Part shown: piece after piece, positions 8,715 through 18,093 of the stretch
How the letters are laid out: the number at the start of each line of letters is the position of its first letter
Numbering within the stretch: the stretch's first letter is position 1
DNA from: Phocaeicola salanitronis DSM 18170
GTDB taxonomy: Bacteria > Bacteroidota > Bacteroidia > Bacteroidales > Bacteroidaceae
Direction of reading: 5' to 3'
NCBI RefSeq assembly: GCF_000190575.1
Contig: NC_015164.1
Location: 434,001-498,000 of the forward strand
DNA: 64,000 nt
Position numbers and translations under genes: made by a program
The notes under the pieces: model-generated
What the model saw: only the letters and a program-made list of their open reading frames with translations
The model's database searches: none
Told to the model about the DNA's origin: nothing

Positions 8715-9002
8715 ATGGAAAGAAATTGCAAGAAAGACTTTCAAGGTTGGAAAGGTATAATGGCTCTGAAGTTACTTTGCTGCAATATTGCGGCAGGCCG
8801 TTTCGACTGGCGGAAATACTGTACGCCGCAGCCTTATTATGGCCACGAGATTTGTGTTATACCCTTGCACAGCTCTTACGGTCAGATAGGCTATACCGTG
8901 TATTTCCCTTACTCCAATATGCCTGAAGTGGAATATGATTGGGAAATGGGCAGACTGACTGTTGATGAAGAGAATTGGCAGGAGTATTTTCAACAAAGCT
9001 GA
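8715..9002 (+). CDS. Hypothetical protein, last gene of leader-C operon
   Basis: The product has 95 residues, starting 7 bases after the preceding stop. An alternative start at the internal methionine (MALKLLCCN, residue 16) is possible. The C-terminus is acidic and aromatic. There is no signal peptide and no family is recognised. A strong hairpin follows the stop. Confidence 0.6.
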   Translation: MERNCKKDFQGWKGIMALKLLCCNIAAGRFDWRKYCTPQPYYGHEICVIPLHSSYGQIGYTVYFPYSNMPEVEYDWEMGRLTVDEENWQEYFQQS

Positions 9003-9007
9003 CAAAG

Positions 9008-9047
9008 ACACGGGGCTGGCATCCACACTGGCCCCGTGTTCCTTTTT
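9008..9047. terminator. Bidirectional terminator between convergent operons
   Basis: The stem ACACGGGGC / GGCCCCGTGT is followed by tccttttt on the plus strand. It sits between the plus-strand operon ending at 9002 and the long minus-strand operon ending at 9050, so it can serve both. Confidence 0.75.
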
Positions 9048-9049
9048 GT

Positions 9050-10747
9050 CTATCGCCGCATTCCGCCGCCATATTCCGCCTCTTGTAGCTCCTCCCTGTA
9101 TTCGTCGAGTTCGTTCAGCTTCTCGTTTACAGCCTGCAGGTTGGTATCGAGCGTCGAATTGTAGTCGTATGGGAAGCTGTGCCGCACGGCAAGACCCGCA
9201 TTGCATACACTTCCCACATCGAGCGCATCCTTCTCCCTGTTGTACGTTGCATACAGAATATCTCCGCTCGGCATTTCGAATACCGGCATTCTCTGATGCG
9301 TCAGTTTGGCAAACTGTTCAACGACCATATCCTTGGCAAGCTCTTTCACATCCACGCTCGCACGGTCAATGCCGTAGCGGTTGATGTGGTCGCGTACCTC
9401 CTGCTCCGAGTATTTCAGCATCACCTCATAGGTGCCGCCCACGCTCCCGTTATACACGACGGCAAAGTCCTTATCCTCGACAAGCAGGTCATCGCCCCTG
9501 TGCTGCAAGGGAGTCTGGTAGGTGTATTGTTCATCCATGCCGTTCCCGTCATAATATTCCTTGGCGCAGGCCAGCAGCCCCTCATAGTCTCCTTTTTCCC
9601 TCAGTTCGTCAAGTTGGCTCCTGTCATCGGTGGTTTGCAGGTAAGCCACGGACGCATAGAATGTCTTTCCCTTTGGAGAGGTCCCGTTTGCTATCCGTTC
9701 CGTATTGTCTTCGTCCAGTCCCCTTGCAATCCTGTCCACCTTCTGCGTGATTATAGAGGATGCCTTTTTTACATCCATCAGGGTTGTCTTGATGAACTGC
9801 GGGGACTCTTTCAATGAGTCGAGCCATGATTTGAGGTAGGCGCAGCTGTCTTCCTTGATGTGTTTGGTCATGCCGTAACGCTGTGAGACCAATGCGCTGC
9901 CGAGTTCGGCCACCAGTTCCTCCCTGGCATATTCCTTTGAACCGAAGGCTGTCGGTTCGAGGCGGTCGAGCACGCCTTTCGCACCGGTGGAATGGGTCAT
10001 CTCGTGGAACAGGGTGCCGTAGAACGCTTCCCCGTCCTTGAACTGCCTCTTTTCCGGCACTACGATTTCATTCTTCGTAATGGAATAGTACGCACTATCC
10101 TGATGCATGGGCCGTATGGGACAGATCCACAGGTTCTCGCTTATCATCCGGTCCACCGGCTCGAAGTCGAACTGTTCGCCTGCCTTGACTTCAGGACGGC
10201 CGTTTTCCTTTTCCAGCTTTTCCCACAATTCCGGACGCGCTTCCCGCAGGTTGGTCTGCTGTACGTTGAACACCCTGAAAACCTGCATCCTCGGATAGAC
10301 ATTGTACTCCTTCTTCTCATCCTCGGAGAGATTCTTGTAGTCGTCATACTTGATTTTCTCCTTCGTCTCCTTGTGTATGCAGGTGAAAGTGGTGAGCATC
10401 ACCGGGAAGGATTTCTCGCCGCGCAGCACGGAGACCCTCGGCAGTTCCTGTCCGTCCTTTCCCGGCTTGTTCATCCGCTGCACGCAGTCGAAGGTACAGA
10501 AGCGGGGTATTTTGTATCCCTCTTTCTCGCAGTGCAGCATCAACATGAAGGCGTTCATGCCGTTGTATTCGCGTCCGGACAGGTTGCGCGGCCACTGCAA
10601 TGCGCCTTCCGTGAACCAGGGCTTGCGCCAGTCCTCATTGATGCTTTCTATCTTTTCAATCATCATCTCGGCGAACAGGTCGAGAGCCTTTTCCTCGCTG
10701 TTCGGCCCGTCCGCGTTCTGTCGTCTGTAACCGGCCATATCCGTCAT
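9050..10747 (-). CDS. ArdC-like antirestriction protein (ssDNA-binding domain plus zincin)
   Basis: The N-terminal ~200 residues match the ArdC N-terminal ssDNA-binding domain (W..NLSGREYNGMNAFML, then repeated V/Y-x-V-F-N-x-x-Q/T as in VFRVFNVQQT). A metallopeptidase-like region has HEMTHSTG near residue 247 and EELVAELGS downstream, the HExxH plus glutamate arrangement of zincins. ArdC proteins protect incoming conjugative DNA from restriction. The C-terminal 200 residues are an extra region of unknown role. The start codon overlaps the stop of the SSB gene (ATGA), placing it last in the long operon. Confidence 0.85.
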   Translation of the reverse strand: MTDMAGYRRQNADGPNSEEKALDLFAEMMIEKIESINEDWRKPWFTEGALQWPRNLSGREYNGMNAFMLMLHCEKEGYKIPRFCTFDCVQRMNKPGKDGQELPRVSVLRGEKSFPVMLTTFTCIHKETKEKIKYDDYKNLSEDEKKEYNVYPRMQVFRVFNVQQTNLREARPELWEKLEKENGRPEVKAGEQFDFEPVDRMISENLWICPIRPMHQDSAYYSITKNEIVVPEKRQFKDGEAFYGTLFHEMTHSTGAKGVLDRLEPTAFGSKEYAREELVAELGSALVSQRYGMTKHIKEDSCAYLKSWLDSLKESPQFIKTTLMDVKKASSIITQKVDRIARGLDEDNTERIANGTSPKGKTFYASVAYLQTTDDRSQLDELREKGDYEGLLACAKEYYDGNGMDEQYTYQTPLQHRGDDLLVEDKDFAVVYNGSVGGTYEVMLKYSEQEVRDHINRYGIDRASVDVKELAKDMVVEQFAKLTHQRMPVFEMPSGDILYATYNREKDALDVGSVCNAGLAVRHSFPYDYNSTLDTNLQAVNEKLNELDEYREELQEAEYGGGMRR

Positions 10748-11355
10748 CTGTTATCGTTGCCGGCCTCCGGCACATACTGGTTGAGTTCTTCCACACGGCA
10801 GGAGATGTCCGGCTTGCCGTCGTATAGGGAGAGGGACATTTCTCCTTTCGCGTCCACCTTGACACCCGGCTGCAGCCACTCCTCCTTTTCCTTGCCGAAA
10901 CAGAAGAAGCGCACCCATTGGTACTCGAACCCGTCATTGACCTTCTCCGTGCTGAACGCGGAGAACATCAGGTACGGCTTGCCGGTCTTGTCCTTGCGTT
11001 CCTCTATGTGCTTGCCGGTCTTTCCACGGAAGACCATCTGCCCCTTGACGGAATCCGTGTTCCCGGCATCGGAAAGATCTACGGAATCTGCCGACAGGTT
11101 GAAATAGAGCTTCTCGCCCCTGCGTTTCAGCAAAAGGGTGCCCGTGACCTTGGCACGGGAGCCGTACCGGTATTCATGGACGGTGTCCTGTCCTCCGTCT
11201 TTGCTGACACTGACTTCCATGTTCCCGTCATTCCCGTTCTTTCCGGGGATGGAGACCTGGAGAGGAAAACTTACGAACTCCTTGCCGTCCTTGCCTGTGC
11301 GGACGGAGGCGTCGCGGCTGATCGTGCCGCATAGGGTAACATTGCATTTTATCAT
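10744..11355 (-). CDS. Single-stranded DNA-binding protein with two OB-fold segments
   Basis: Starting at ATG 11355 the product opens MIKCNVTLCGTISRDASVR, the usual first OB strand of Bacteroidetes SSBs. An alternative GTG at 11388 adds 11 residues. Residues ~1-90 and ~95-185 each look like an OB domain: the second begins VKGQMVFRGKTGKHIEERK and includes KPYLMFSAFS. The C-terminus lacks the acidic tip that normally recruits partners. It probably coats transferred single strands. It is coupled to the downstream ArdC-like gene and is distinct from the canonical SSB at 37305. Confidence 0.75.
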   Translation of the reverse strand: MIKCNVTLCGTISRDASVRTGKDGKEFVSFPLQVSIPGKNGNDGNMEVSVSKDGGQDTVHEYRYGSRAKVTGTLLLKRRGEKLYFNLSADSVDLSDAGNTDSVKGQMVFRGKTGKHIEERKDKTGKPYLMFSAFSTEKVNDGFEYQWVRFFCFGKEKEEWLQPGVKVDAKGEMSLSLYDGKPDISCRVEELNQYVPEAGNDNR

Positions 11356-11437
11356 CGCTTGTCTTTTTTTGATGTGTGACATTTCCACCGGAAAGCGGAA
11401 GCAGCCATGTTGAAGTTGAACCGAAAAAAGTCTGCCG

Positions 11438-11611
11438 CTAATCGGGCGCCCTGATACGGATGTAGATTATCCATGCGGCAAGCAGCACCTGTATCCCGAT
11501 GATGACAAGCGCCGCCACCCATCCGAACAGCTTAAGGTACATGACGGTATGCAGCACGCACGAGGACAATCCGAGTACATAAACACATAATTGCATCATC
11601 ACGCTTTTCAT
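11438..11611 (-). CDS. Small two-helix membrane protein
   Basis: The product has 57 residues beginning MKSVMMQLCVYVLGLSSCV and ending YIRIRAPD. Two hydrophobic segments (~residues 3-22 and 30-51) are separated by a short YLKLFG loop. It fits between the SSB gene and the peptidoglycan hydrolase, in the same orientation and with typical spacing, so it is probably a real member of the transfer operon. Its function is unknown. Confidence 0.6.
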   Translation of the reverse strand: MKSVMMQLCVYVLGLSSCVLHTVMYLKLFGWVAALVIIGIQVLLAAWIIYIRIRAPD

Positions 11612-11621
11612 ATTTTCATTG

Positions 11622-13133
11622 CTATCTTTTCAGTCCTTCTGTCTGTCCCTGCAGTTGTTCCATTCCCATCTCGAAGTTGCGGGAAGCCGTCTCGGAGAGG
11701 ATGACCGTGTTGAGCAGTCCACTCACGCGCATCCGCCTGGTCTCTTCGGAGAGAGAACGGTTGTTCAGCGTGGCCGACAGGCGGCTGAGTTCGGCAGAGG
11801 AAAGCTCCCTCGACATCTGCATGTTTCCGTTGTCGGCATGAAGCACGGTCTTGCCGTTTTCGTTGATGGTCAGGGTGCAGCTTTTCATACCCGGCAACAG
11901 GGATTTGAGGTCGATTCTCCCGCTGTCCATCGCAGCGGACACTTCCGCTTTCTGCCTTTCCTCTTCCTTGTTGTCAATATGCACGGCCAGCAGCATCAGG
12001 GAGGTGAAGGCGGTCATGGCCATCTCCACGACAGGATCGCTGCATCCGGACAGGCCCACGCCGCTGTCCTCCGAGGAGAGCAGTTTTTTCATCCATCCTT
12101 CGGTGGTGAGCGGTTTTCCGTCCCTGGTGCTTTCCGTACTCCTGTATCTGGCGAGCAAGTCGTTGCCGTTGTGCAGCACCTGCTGCCGGATGCTGCCTTT
12201 CTGGGCGATCTCTGCGAGGTACGCCGCCGGGTCGATGTCCCGCTGCGTGCCGTCCGCATAGATGTTTTTTACCCCGAAATGCAGATGTTCGCCGCCCGTC
12301 TTTCCGAGCTGCTGCCCAGACTTGACAGTATCCCCGGCCTTGACGGAGACTTCGCCGAGGTGCATATAGGTACACTGCACCTTGCTGCCGTCTTTCCGGC
12401 TGTATTCCACGGTCACGGACTGCCCGCTACCGCTTCCTTTCACGGAGACGACCTTGCCTCCGTTTTCCGTGGCGAGGACAGCATCCCCGTCACACCGGAT
12501 ATCCATGCCTTTGTGGACTTTCTCGCCACCGTTGGCCATGCGGCCGTCCACACCGAACGGGGTGGTGACAAAAAGGAAATCCTTCCTTTCGACCGGAAAG
12601 GAATAGGCCGTGCTTTCAGATTCTCCCAAAGGGTTTTCCTCCACGCCGAAATGCCGTCCCTGTGCCGCCATCTCCTGCATGACCTGACGGTCATATCTGT
12701 CAAGGCCGTTCTGCTCGATGATTTTCTGCAGGTTAGCGGCATAGCCGCTTCCCGTGGCATATCCGGCCCGGGCGATGCCTTCCGTCCACCCCTTGTAGTC
12801 ATCCGGCGACAGATTGAAGCAGGCGGCATAGCGGCTGTTTTCTTTCAGGAAACGGGAGTGGTGTTCGTAGGAGTCGCCTACGGAGTCATAGCTGCAGAAC
12901 TTTTCGTTCGGACGGTCGTCTGAGTACAGGGCATACCGCCCGCCTTTGTCAATCCATGACGGCGTGGCCTTGATGCCGAAGTGGTTGTTCTCGTTCTGTG
13001 CCAGTTGGCTCTGGCCGTTGCTGCTTTCCAGTATGCCTTGTGCCAGCGTCACGGAGGCGGGAATACCGTACCGCCGCATCTGTTCCATCGCGTATCCGGC
13101 ATATTTCTCTGCGTATTCTTGATTTTTGCTCAT
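11622..13133 (-). CDS. Peptidoglycan hydrolase: glucosaminidase plus M23 endopeptidase
   Basis: Residues ~15-150 match a GH73-type glucosaminidase (ASVTLAQGILESSNGQS, NNHFGIK, SYEHHSRFL). Residues ~190-300 are an M23 domain with HKGMDI and intact HLHFGV zinc/catalytic motifs near residue 285. The C-terminal 200 residues are helical. No signal peptide is visible, so export may depend on the transfer machinery. Such two-domain hydrolases open the cell wall for conjugation channels. It is encoded inside the transfer operon, 11 bases upstream of the small membrane protein gene. Confidence 0.85.
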   Translation of the reverse strand: MSKNQEYAEKYAGYAMEQMRRYGIPASVTLAQGILESSNGQSQLAQNENNHFGIKATPSWIDKGGRYALYSDDRPNEKFCSYDSVGDSYEHHSRFLKENSRYAACFNLSPDDYKGWTEGIARAGYATGSGYAANLQKIIEQNGLDRYDRQVMQEMAAQGRHFGVEENPLGESESTAYSFPVERKDFLFVTTPFGVDGRMANGGEKVHKGMDIRCDGDAVLATENGGKVVSVKGSGSGQSVTVEYSRKDGSKVQCTYMHLGEVSVKAGDTVKSGQQLGKTGGEHLHFGVKNIYADGTQRDIDPAAYLAEIAQKGSIRQQVLHNGNDLLARYRSTESTRDGKPLTTEGWMKKLLSSEDSGVGLSGCSDPVVEMAMTAFTSLMLLAVHIDNKEEERQKAEVSAAMDSGRIDLKSLLPGMKSCTLTINENGKTVLHADNGNMQMSRELSSAELSRLSATLNNRSLSEETRRMRVSGLLNTVILSETASRNFEMGMEQLQGQTEGLKR

Positions 13134-13146
13134 TTCTTATAAATCT

Positions 13147-15102
13147 TCATCGTTTCATTCCTGTTTTCTGTTCTTCCTGTTCACTCTGTTCCGGCTGCCT
13201 TTCGGCTGATGCCGCTGTTTCCACGGAATTGTCCCGTGCCTGTCCTTTGCGCAGCACATCGGCAAAGAGAGCGGCCGCCAGGTTCAGCTTGTAATCGTCC
13301 TTGTCCTCGGCAAGCCACATCCGCTGCCATTGCTGTTGCGTGACGCTTCTCGGTTCCGGCCTTCGCCCGTCGATGGTCGCCGCGCACAGGATGCCGTCCT
13401 GTTTCGTCTTGAACACACTGACGCGCTGGATCCGGCTCATGTCTATATCCTTCTCCCCGCAACTGAACAGGTCAACCTTCAGGTCGGGTTTTGTTTCCGC
13501 AAGGGCGTAATACTTGTGTGCCAGTTCCATGCGCACTTTGTCAATGTTGTTCATCGCCTGCTTGAGCGTGGAGAAGAACCGGTTCACGTCCTCCTTGTCC
13601 GGATAGACGCTGTAACCGTTCTCGTTCTCCGGCTTGATGTAGAGTGCCCAGCGGTTCTTGTTGTCCTGTATCATCTGCACCCGGTCGAAACTTACCTCGC
13701 AGGCCTGCTTCACCGCAGGAGCTACATCCAACGTGGACAGTTCCTGTATCTCCCAGTTTTTCAGCCGGGCCAGAGATACCTCCTTGCCGGAGAAATAACT
13801 GTCGTCGGGCCTGAATCCCAATGCCCCGTCCGGATTGAAGAATCTTATCTGCCCGAAGCCCTCTTTACGCAAGGCTCTTTCGATGCGGCTCTTGTTCATT
13901 CCCGGCACCTCGTTGTCCACTTCCGTCGAAGCACCGGCCGGCAGAACCACATCCGCCGTTTTCGCGGCGTTGTCCCTGACCACAATGATGGTTTTCTTGT
14001 CCTTGTCCGGATGGCGGGCTATCTCGTCCGCTATGGCATGGTGTTTCGGAAGTTCCGCCCTCATGTCTGATGTCTGTCTCCGGTTGCGGATGGTGGCGTA
14101 TTCAATCTTCTCGCCGCGTTCCGCCTTGCGTATCACTTCAAGGGCGTTATTCACGTCGCTTTCGATGGCGGCCATCATGAGCGGATTCTCCTGAAGTTCC
14201 CTGTTCCAGTATTCCACCGTCTTCAGACTCTCTTCCGACAGTCTTGCCGGCAGGCCGAGTTCCAGCATCTTGATGCCGGAAGCCACTTCCACAATCAGCC
14301 GTTCCTGTTTCAATGCGTCCTCCGAGGGTGCCATGCCGTTTTTCATCACCATGCCTTCACGTGCCAGACGCTGCTGGTGACCGGTGGAGCTGACAATCTG
14401 CCGAAGGGTTTCCTGTATATAATCGTGATAGTGTTCGAAATTCCGCTGCCGGGGCATATAGACGGCATCCTTGTCCGTTTCGTAATGGGGCATTCCGCTG
14501 CCGTCGTAACGGACGGGGACAAGGCTGTCTTTCATCTTCAGCAGAAAATCATTGAAGCGGATATGCAGCTTCCGGTTGTTCGCTTCCGTATAGCCCCTTT
14601 CCGCCACACCGCCGTATTGCCTCAGTGCGGCTTCATAGGATGGTCTGTCCACATCCTGCAGGGTGGTCTGGTCTATGTTGAAGAGGGTGCGCACTTCCCG
14701 GTTATGCACGCCCTTGTAATGTTTCCTGTCCTGTTCGTCCAGTCCGAGATAGGCTGTGCGGCTGATGATCTCTTCCGGATTGTTCCGGTTGACATATCTG
14801 TTCCAGTTGTAGAAAAGGAAAGGCACGCCCCGCTCATGCTCCCGGACGGACATACCCATCGCTTTGGCTTCATTATAGTGAATGAAAAGATTTGACCCGC
14901 AGCCGTTCTTGTCCGAGTGCAAAGCCATGAAAAGGGCATTGAACGGACTGACGGACACGCCGCGCGGATGGAACTTGGGATAGCCTTTGCCGGATGCGTT
15001 CAGCCAATACCCGTTTGCGTTCGAGGCTCCGTTCAAGGCTTCGGAAAGCAAGTCTATCTGCTTCCTCTCTGCATTTTTCTCTATGGGTGATTTTTCTTTC
15101 AT
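13147..15102 (-). CDS. Large protein with ArdC N-terminal-like domain
   Basis: Residues ~15-190 resemble the ArdC N-terminal ssDNA-binding domain: GVSVSPFNALFMALHSDKNG, then VPFLFYNWNRYVNR, then VRTLFNIDQTT. No HExxH zincin follows, unlike the gene at 9050. The remaining 450 residues are soluble, mixed alpha/beta and unrecognised. It is probably a DNA-binding transfer or antirestriction accessory protein. It is part of the minus-strand operon with short gaps on both sides. Confidence 0.7.
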   Translation of the reverse strand: MKEKSPIEKNAERKQIDLLSEALNGASNANGYWLNASGKGYPKFHPRGVSVSPFNALFMALHSDKNGCGSNLFIHYNEAKAMGMSVREHERGVPFLFYNWNRYVNRNNPEEIISRTAYLGLDEQDRKHYKGVHNREVRTLFNIDQTTLQDVDRPSYEAALRQYGGVAERGYTEANNRKLHIRFNDFLLKMKDSLVPVRYDGSGMPHYETDKDAVYMPRQRNFEHYHDYIQETLRQIVSSTGHQQRLAREGMVMKNGMAPSEDALKQERLIVEVASGIKMLELGLPARLSEESLKTVEYWNRELQENPLMMAAIESDVNNALEVIRKAERGEKIEYATIRNRRQTSDMRAELPKHHAIADEIARHPDKDKKTIIVVRDNAAKTADVVLPAGASTEVDNEVPGMNKSRIERALRKEGFGQIRFFNPDGALGFRPDDSYFSGKEVSLARLKNWEIQELSTLDVAPAVKQACEVSFDRVQMIQDNKNRWALYIKPENENGYSVYPDKEDVNRFFSTLKQAMNNIDKVRMELAHKYYALAETKPDLKVDLFSCGEKDIDMSRIQRVSVFKTKQDGILCAATIDGRRPEPRSVTQQQWQRMWLAEDKDDYKLNLAAALFADVLRKGQARDNSVETAASAERQPEQSEQEEQKTGMKR

Positions 15103-15128
15103 ACTCCGTATGCTGTTTTAATGGTCGG

Positions 15129-16925
15129 TTATTGGATGCCCCGCGTCCGAACGATGGTTTCAGGACGGTTGTTGTCGTAATTCTGGGAAGCCATCTGATT
15201 CATCCGGTCACTTTGGGCAAGCACGGCGTTGGCCAGCGTGTTCAGCGGTAGGGCACCTTTCCTGTAGGCATCGGCCACCACCGGACTGAGCTGGACGGTG
15301 CACGGCACATGGTCTATCGTGGCCACCAGCGTACAGCCTTGCAGCACAGGATTGACGATGCGGGGATTGAGCGGTTCGTCGGGATAACGCTTGTACTCCG
15401 TTTCCCGGTTCCCGGCGGTCAGTCCTTCCGACCGCTTGCGTTCCAGTGCCTCATGCCCGGCCTTGTTCAGCAGGTTCGCCCCGCCCAGGCCGATAAGGAG
15501 CATCTTCAACAGCGGATTACGGACAAACAGGCCCGCCACGATGCTTGCCATCGGCAGCAGGTTGTCTTTCAGTCGCAAGGATTGTGTCTTTCCCGTGAAT
15601 GCTCCCAACAGGATGTCCGGAAGCATGGCCATGATGTAACCGAGGTTGCCGGTGATTTCACCCAGCCCGTCCAGTCCCACTGACCGTAACAGCCCGTTCC
15701 AGCCGTTTTCGTTGCTTTGGATGGCTGATGCAGATGGATTCTCCTGCCCGACAGTCGCAGTTTCTTCGTCGCCGTGAATTTGGGTTTGTGATTCTGTCCT
15801 GTTTTCTTCCCTCGGTTCCTCTTGCACTACAGCCTGCCCGTTCTTGTCCTCCGCTTTCTGCCTTTCCAGATCCCGCAGGTAGGCTTCTTCCTGGCCGGGA
15901 GCTACAATCAACGGAACATCCTTGTATTTTTCCTTCCGGTCATGTTCTGTTGCCCCGAAATCGGGCCACCACTGTGTGTTTCCCACTTGCATCCATTTCG
16001 TGAAGTCAAATTCGCATACAGGTATTTTCTTGCGCAGCACATTGTTTGCAGCGGCAAGGGTGACGTTTTCTTGGGGAGAAATGGCTGCGGCTTCCTTCCG
16101 GAACGTGGTGAAAACATTGCCGTCAATGCCGAACACGCCCTTGCTGATGCACGTTTCCACCGTAGGGCCTTCCGGCTTGTCCTTATCGAGATGTCCGGCA
16201 ACGGCGGAAACGGCGGCATCCGCTCCAATGAACTTGGCGAATGTCGTCCACGACCCAGCGCCGCCCAGCATGAGAGTGTCCACAGAAACCCCCAATGCCC
16301 AGGCTGCACCTTTCTCTACCTTGCCCGGACGGTAGGCTGCCTCTCCTCGGGCTTCTATCTCTTCGGCAAGCGGCGATCGACCCAACACCTGCGGCAGTCC
16401 CAGCAGGCTCGACTCCGCCGCCTTGCGGATGATGTATTCTGCGGACGATTTGGGCATCCGTTCCTTGACCAGCTTGTCTATCATCAGCTGCTCCACGCGG
16501 TAGTCCACATAGGCATAGGCAAGGTCACAGCCCAGTTCCTTCGACAGTTCGTCGTACCGCTCCCTGCCGATTTCCTGCACGACGGCATGACGCCATTGTC
16601 CGGCGATACAGGCAAGGTCATGCTGCATCTCGTCGGACGAGACGATTTTCTCCCGGCACATCGCGATGTAGTCCTCGGTGGTTTTCGAGTTCCATTCTCC
16701 CGTGACCTTGAGGGTCTGGTAAGGGTCGCCGAGCGGCTGACCCGCCGTCGCCATCATGCTGAGTATGCCGCCGATGGAGGTGGAGTATTCCTTCATCTCC
16801 TCGCCCTGTTTCTCGTTCAGGTACGCCTGCGTCTGTTTCATGACGGGAACTATGTGGCAGACGAAATAGTTGTCCATAAGGGATTCCGTCTCCGCAAACT
16901 GTCTGCTATGTTTTATTCCTTCCAT
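15129..16925 (-). CDS. Conserved transfer-operon protein with C-terminal hydrophobic region
   Basis: The product has 598 residues. The first ~210 residues are helical and soluble, the middle (residues ~340-400) is Q/E-rich and probably unstructured, and residues ~425-490 hold hydrophobic helices (GYIMAMLPDILLGAFTG, ASIVAGLFV, LLKMLLIGLGG). The tail contains VPCTVQLSPVVADAY. No family is recognised. Its position between the M23-like and ArdC-like genes suggests a membrane-associated transfer component. Confidence 0.6.
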   Translation of the reverse strand: MEGIKHSRQFAETESLMDNYFVCHIVPVMKQTQAYLNEKQGEEMKEYSTSIGGILSMMATAGQPLGDPYQTLKVTGEWNSKTTEDYIAMCREKIVSSDEMQHDLACIAGQWRHAVVQEIGRERYDELSKELGCDLAYAYVDYRVEQLMIDKLVKERMPKSSAEYIIRKAAESSLLGLPQVLGRSPLAEEIEARGEAAYRPGKVEKGAAWALGVSVDTLMLGGAGSWTTFAKFIGADAAVSAVAGHLDKDKPEGPTVETCISKGVFGIDGNVFTTFRKEAAAISPQENVTLAAANNVLRKKIPVCEFDFTKWMQVGNTQWWPDFGATEHDRKEKYKDVPLIVAPGQEEAYLRDLERQKAEDKNGQAVVQEEPREENRTESQTQIHGDEETATVGQENPSASAIQSNENGWNGLLRSVGLDGLGEITGNLGYIMAMLPDILLGAFTGKTQSLRLKDNLLPMASIVAGLFVRNPLLKMLLIGLGGANLLNKAGHEALERKRSEGLTAGNRETEYKRYPDEPLNPRIVNPVLQGCTLVATIDHVPCTVQLSPVVADAYRKGALPLNTLANAVLAQSDRMNQMASQNYDNNRPETIVRTRGIQ

Positions 16926-16937
16926 TATGTTGTCATA

Positions 16938-18073
16938 TCATATCAAGTTCACCTGTTTCAGTAACTGTTCCTTTGTCTGTTCGATGGCGTTGCGGTACAC
17001 CTCCATCTGCTTGGGGAAGAACGCTTCGAGCCATGCGTCCTTTCCGATGCGGTCGTGGATGAAGTCCACGGCCTGTGTCCGCTCGATTTCCACCGATGCC
17101 TCGCCTTCCTCCCGGTTGTTGAACCAGGCTTTGGTCCACCACCGGATGCCGGCACGGTCGGGATAGACGGTGACCGCCCTCGGTATGTCGAAACTCTGGA
17201 TGTCGATGTCCAGTTCCGCCAGCGGGTCGATGATGCCGCTGGAGGCTACTGCTTCGGCACGAAGTTTTTTTTTAAGTTCCCGCCGCCCATTGTCGAAAGG
17301 TACACCTCATGCCGCAGGGCGAGGTAGTTCAGGAAGTCCGCTATCAGCAGGTTCTGTACCTTGCACACCAGAGGCAACGCTTTCTGTCCCAGACCGAGCG
17401 GGTTTGCCATGCTCGGCATCCGCTCATAAAAATATGCTTTCATCGCACCGGTCGTGAAGATGTTGCGAAGCGATTGCTCCGTATGTTCCGGCACCGTGTA
17501 TCTTCCCAGCCGAAGGTCATCCATGTAGAGCGGCAGGAAACGGAACATCAGCCGTTCTATTTCCTCCCTGTCCCGTTCATAGTCGGTTTCCGGTGCGCCA
17601 TCGTAGAAGCCGTCAGCACTGTCGCCGCCCGCTTCCTGCATGGCCTTGATGTTGCCGTACAGCATGGCGAGGAACTCCAGCGGATCCATTTCCTCGCCTT
17701 TGAACTTGACCCCGACATGCAACAGGTCGCCGCTCATCGCTACCGTCTGCCCGGCTTTCACTTGCCTGCCGAATTGGGCGAACACATTGGACAGGTGTCC
17801 GTATGTCACTTCATATTGTCCGTAGCGGATGGTCTGGCAGATGCCGTATGTGGGGTCGTTGCCTACACCCGACACGACACCGCTGGCCACGGCGGATAAC
17901 AGGTAACGCCGCACGCCGAAGTCGATGCCGTGGTGGAAAAATCTCTCGCCGCTCTCCGGATGGTTCTGCTCGCCGTAGCCGAGCGACAGGCTCACATCCC
18001 TGCCGTCAGGTTCTGCGAACGGCATGCAGTAGCCGCTGTCGGAGTGCAGTATCATTTCTTCGGTATATTTCAT
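16938..18073 (-). CDS. M23-like protein read through a -1 frameshift at nine A residues
   Basis: Frame 0 from ATG 18073 encodes an M23-like domain (FHHGIDF near residue 47, TYGHLSN near residue 91) and stops at 17246, giving 275 residues. Just before that stop, T9 at 17265-17273 (A9 in the mRNA, codons TTA AAA AAA AAC) allows a -1 shift. The -1 frame then continues for ~112 sensible residues (LRAEAVASSG, IRWWTKAWFNN, QAVDFIHDRIGKDAW) to TGA at 16938, giving about 378 residues. That tail has no usable start of its own. The hairpin CTTCG-tgc-CGAAG follows the slip site at once. The catalytic HxH motif is LLHVG here, so peptidase activity is doubtful. Ribosomal frameshifting, transcript slippage or a one-base homopolymer error would all fit. 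Confidence 0.75.
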
Positions 18074-18093
18074 TTTCTCATTTGTTTGATGTC

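Noticed and set aside
11619..12923. 434-residue plus-strand ORF opposite the glucosaminidase gene.
   Set aside because: It is fully antisense to a well-supported two-domain hydrolase and rich in H, F and V typical of complementary-strand frames.
16933..17142. 69-residue minus-strand ORF after the M23-like gene.
   Set aside because: Its composition (R, H, G, P-rich) is non-protein-like. The neighbouring -1 frame encodes the convincing extension instead.
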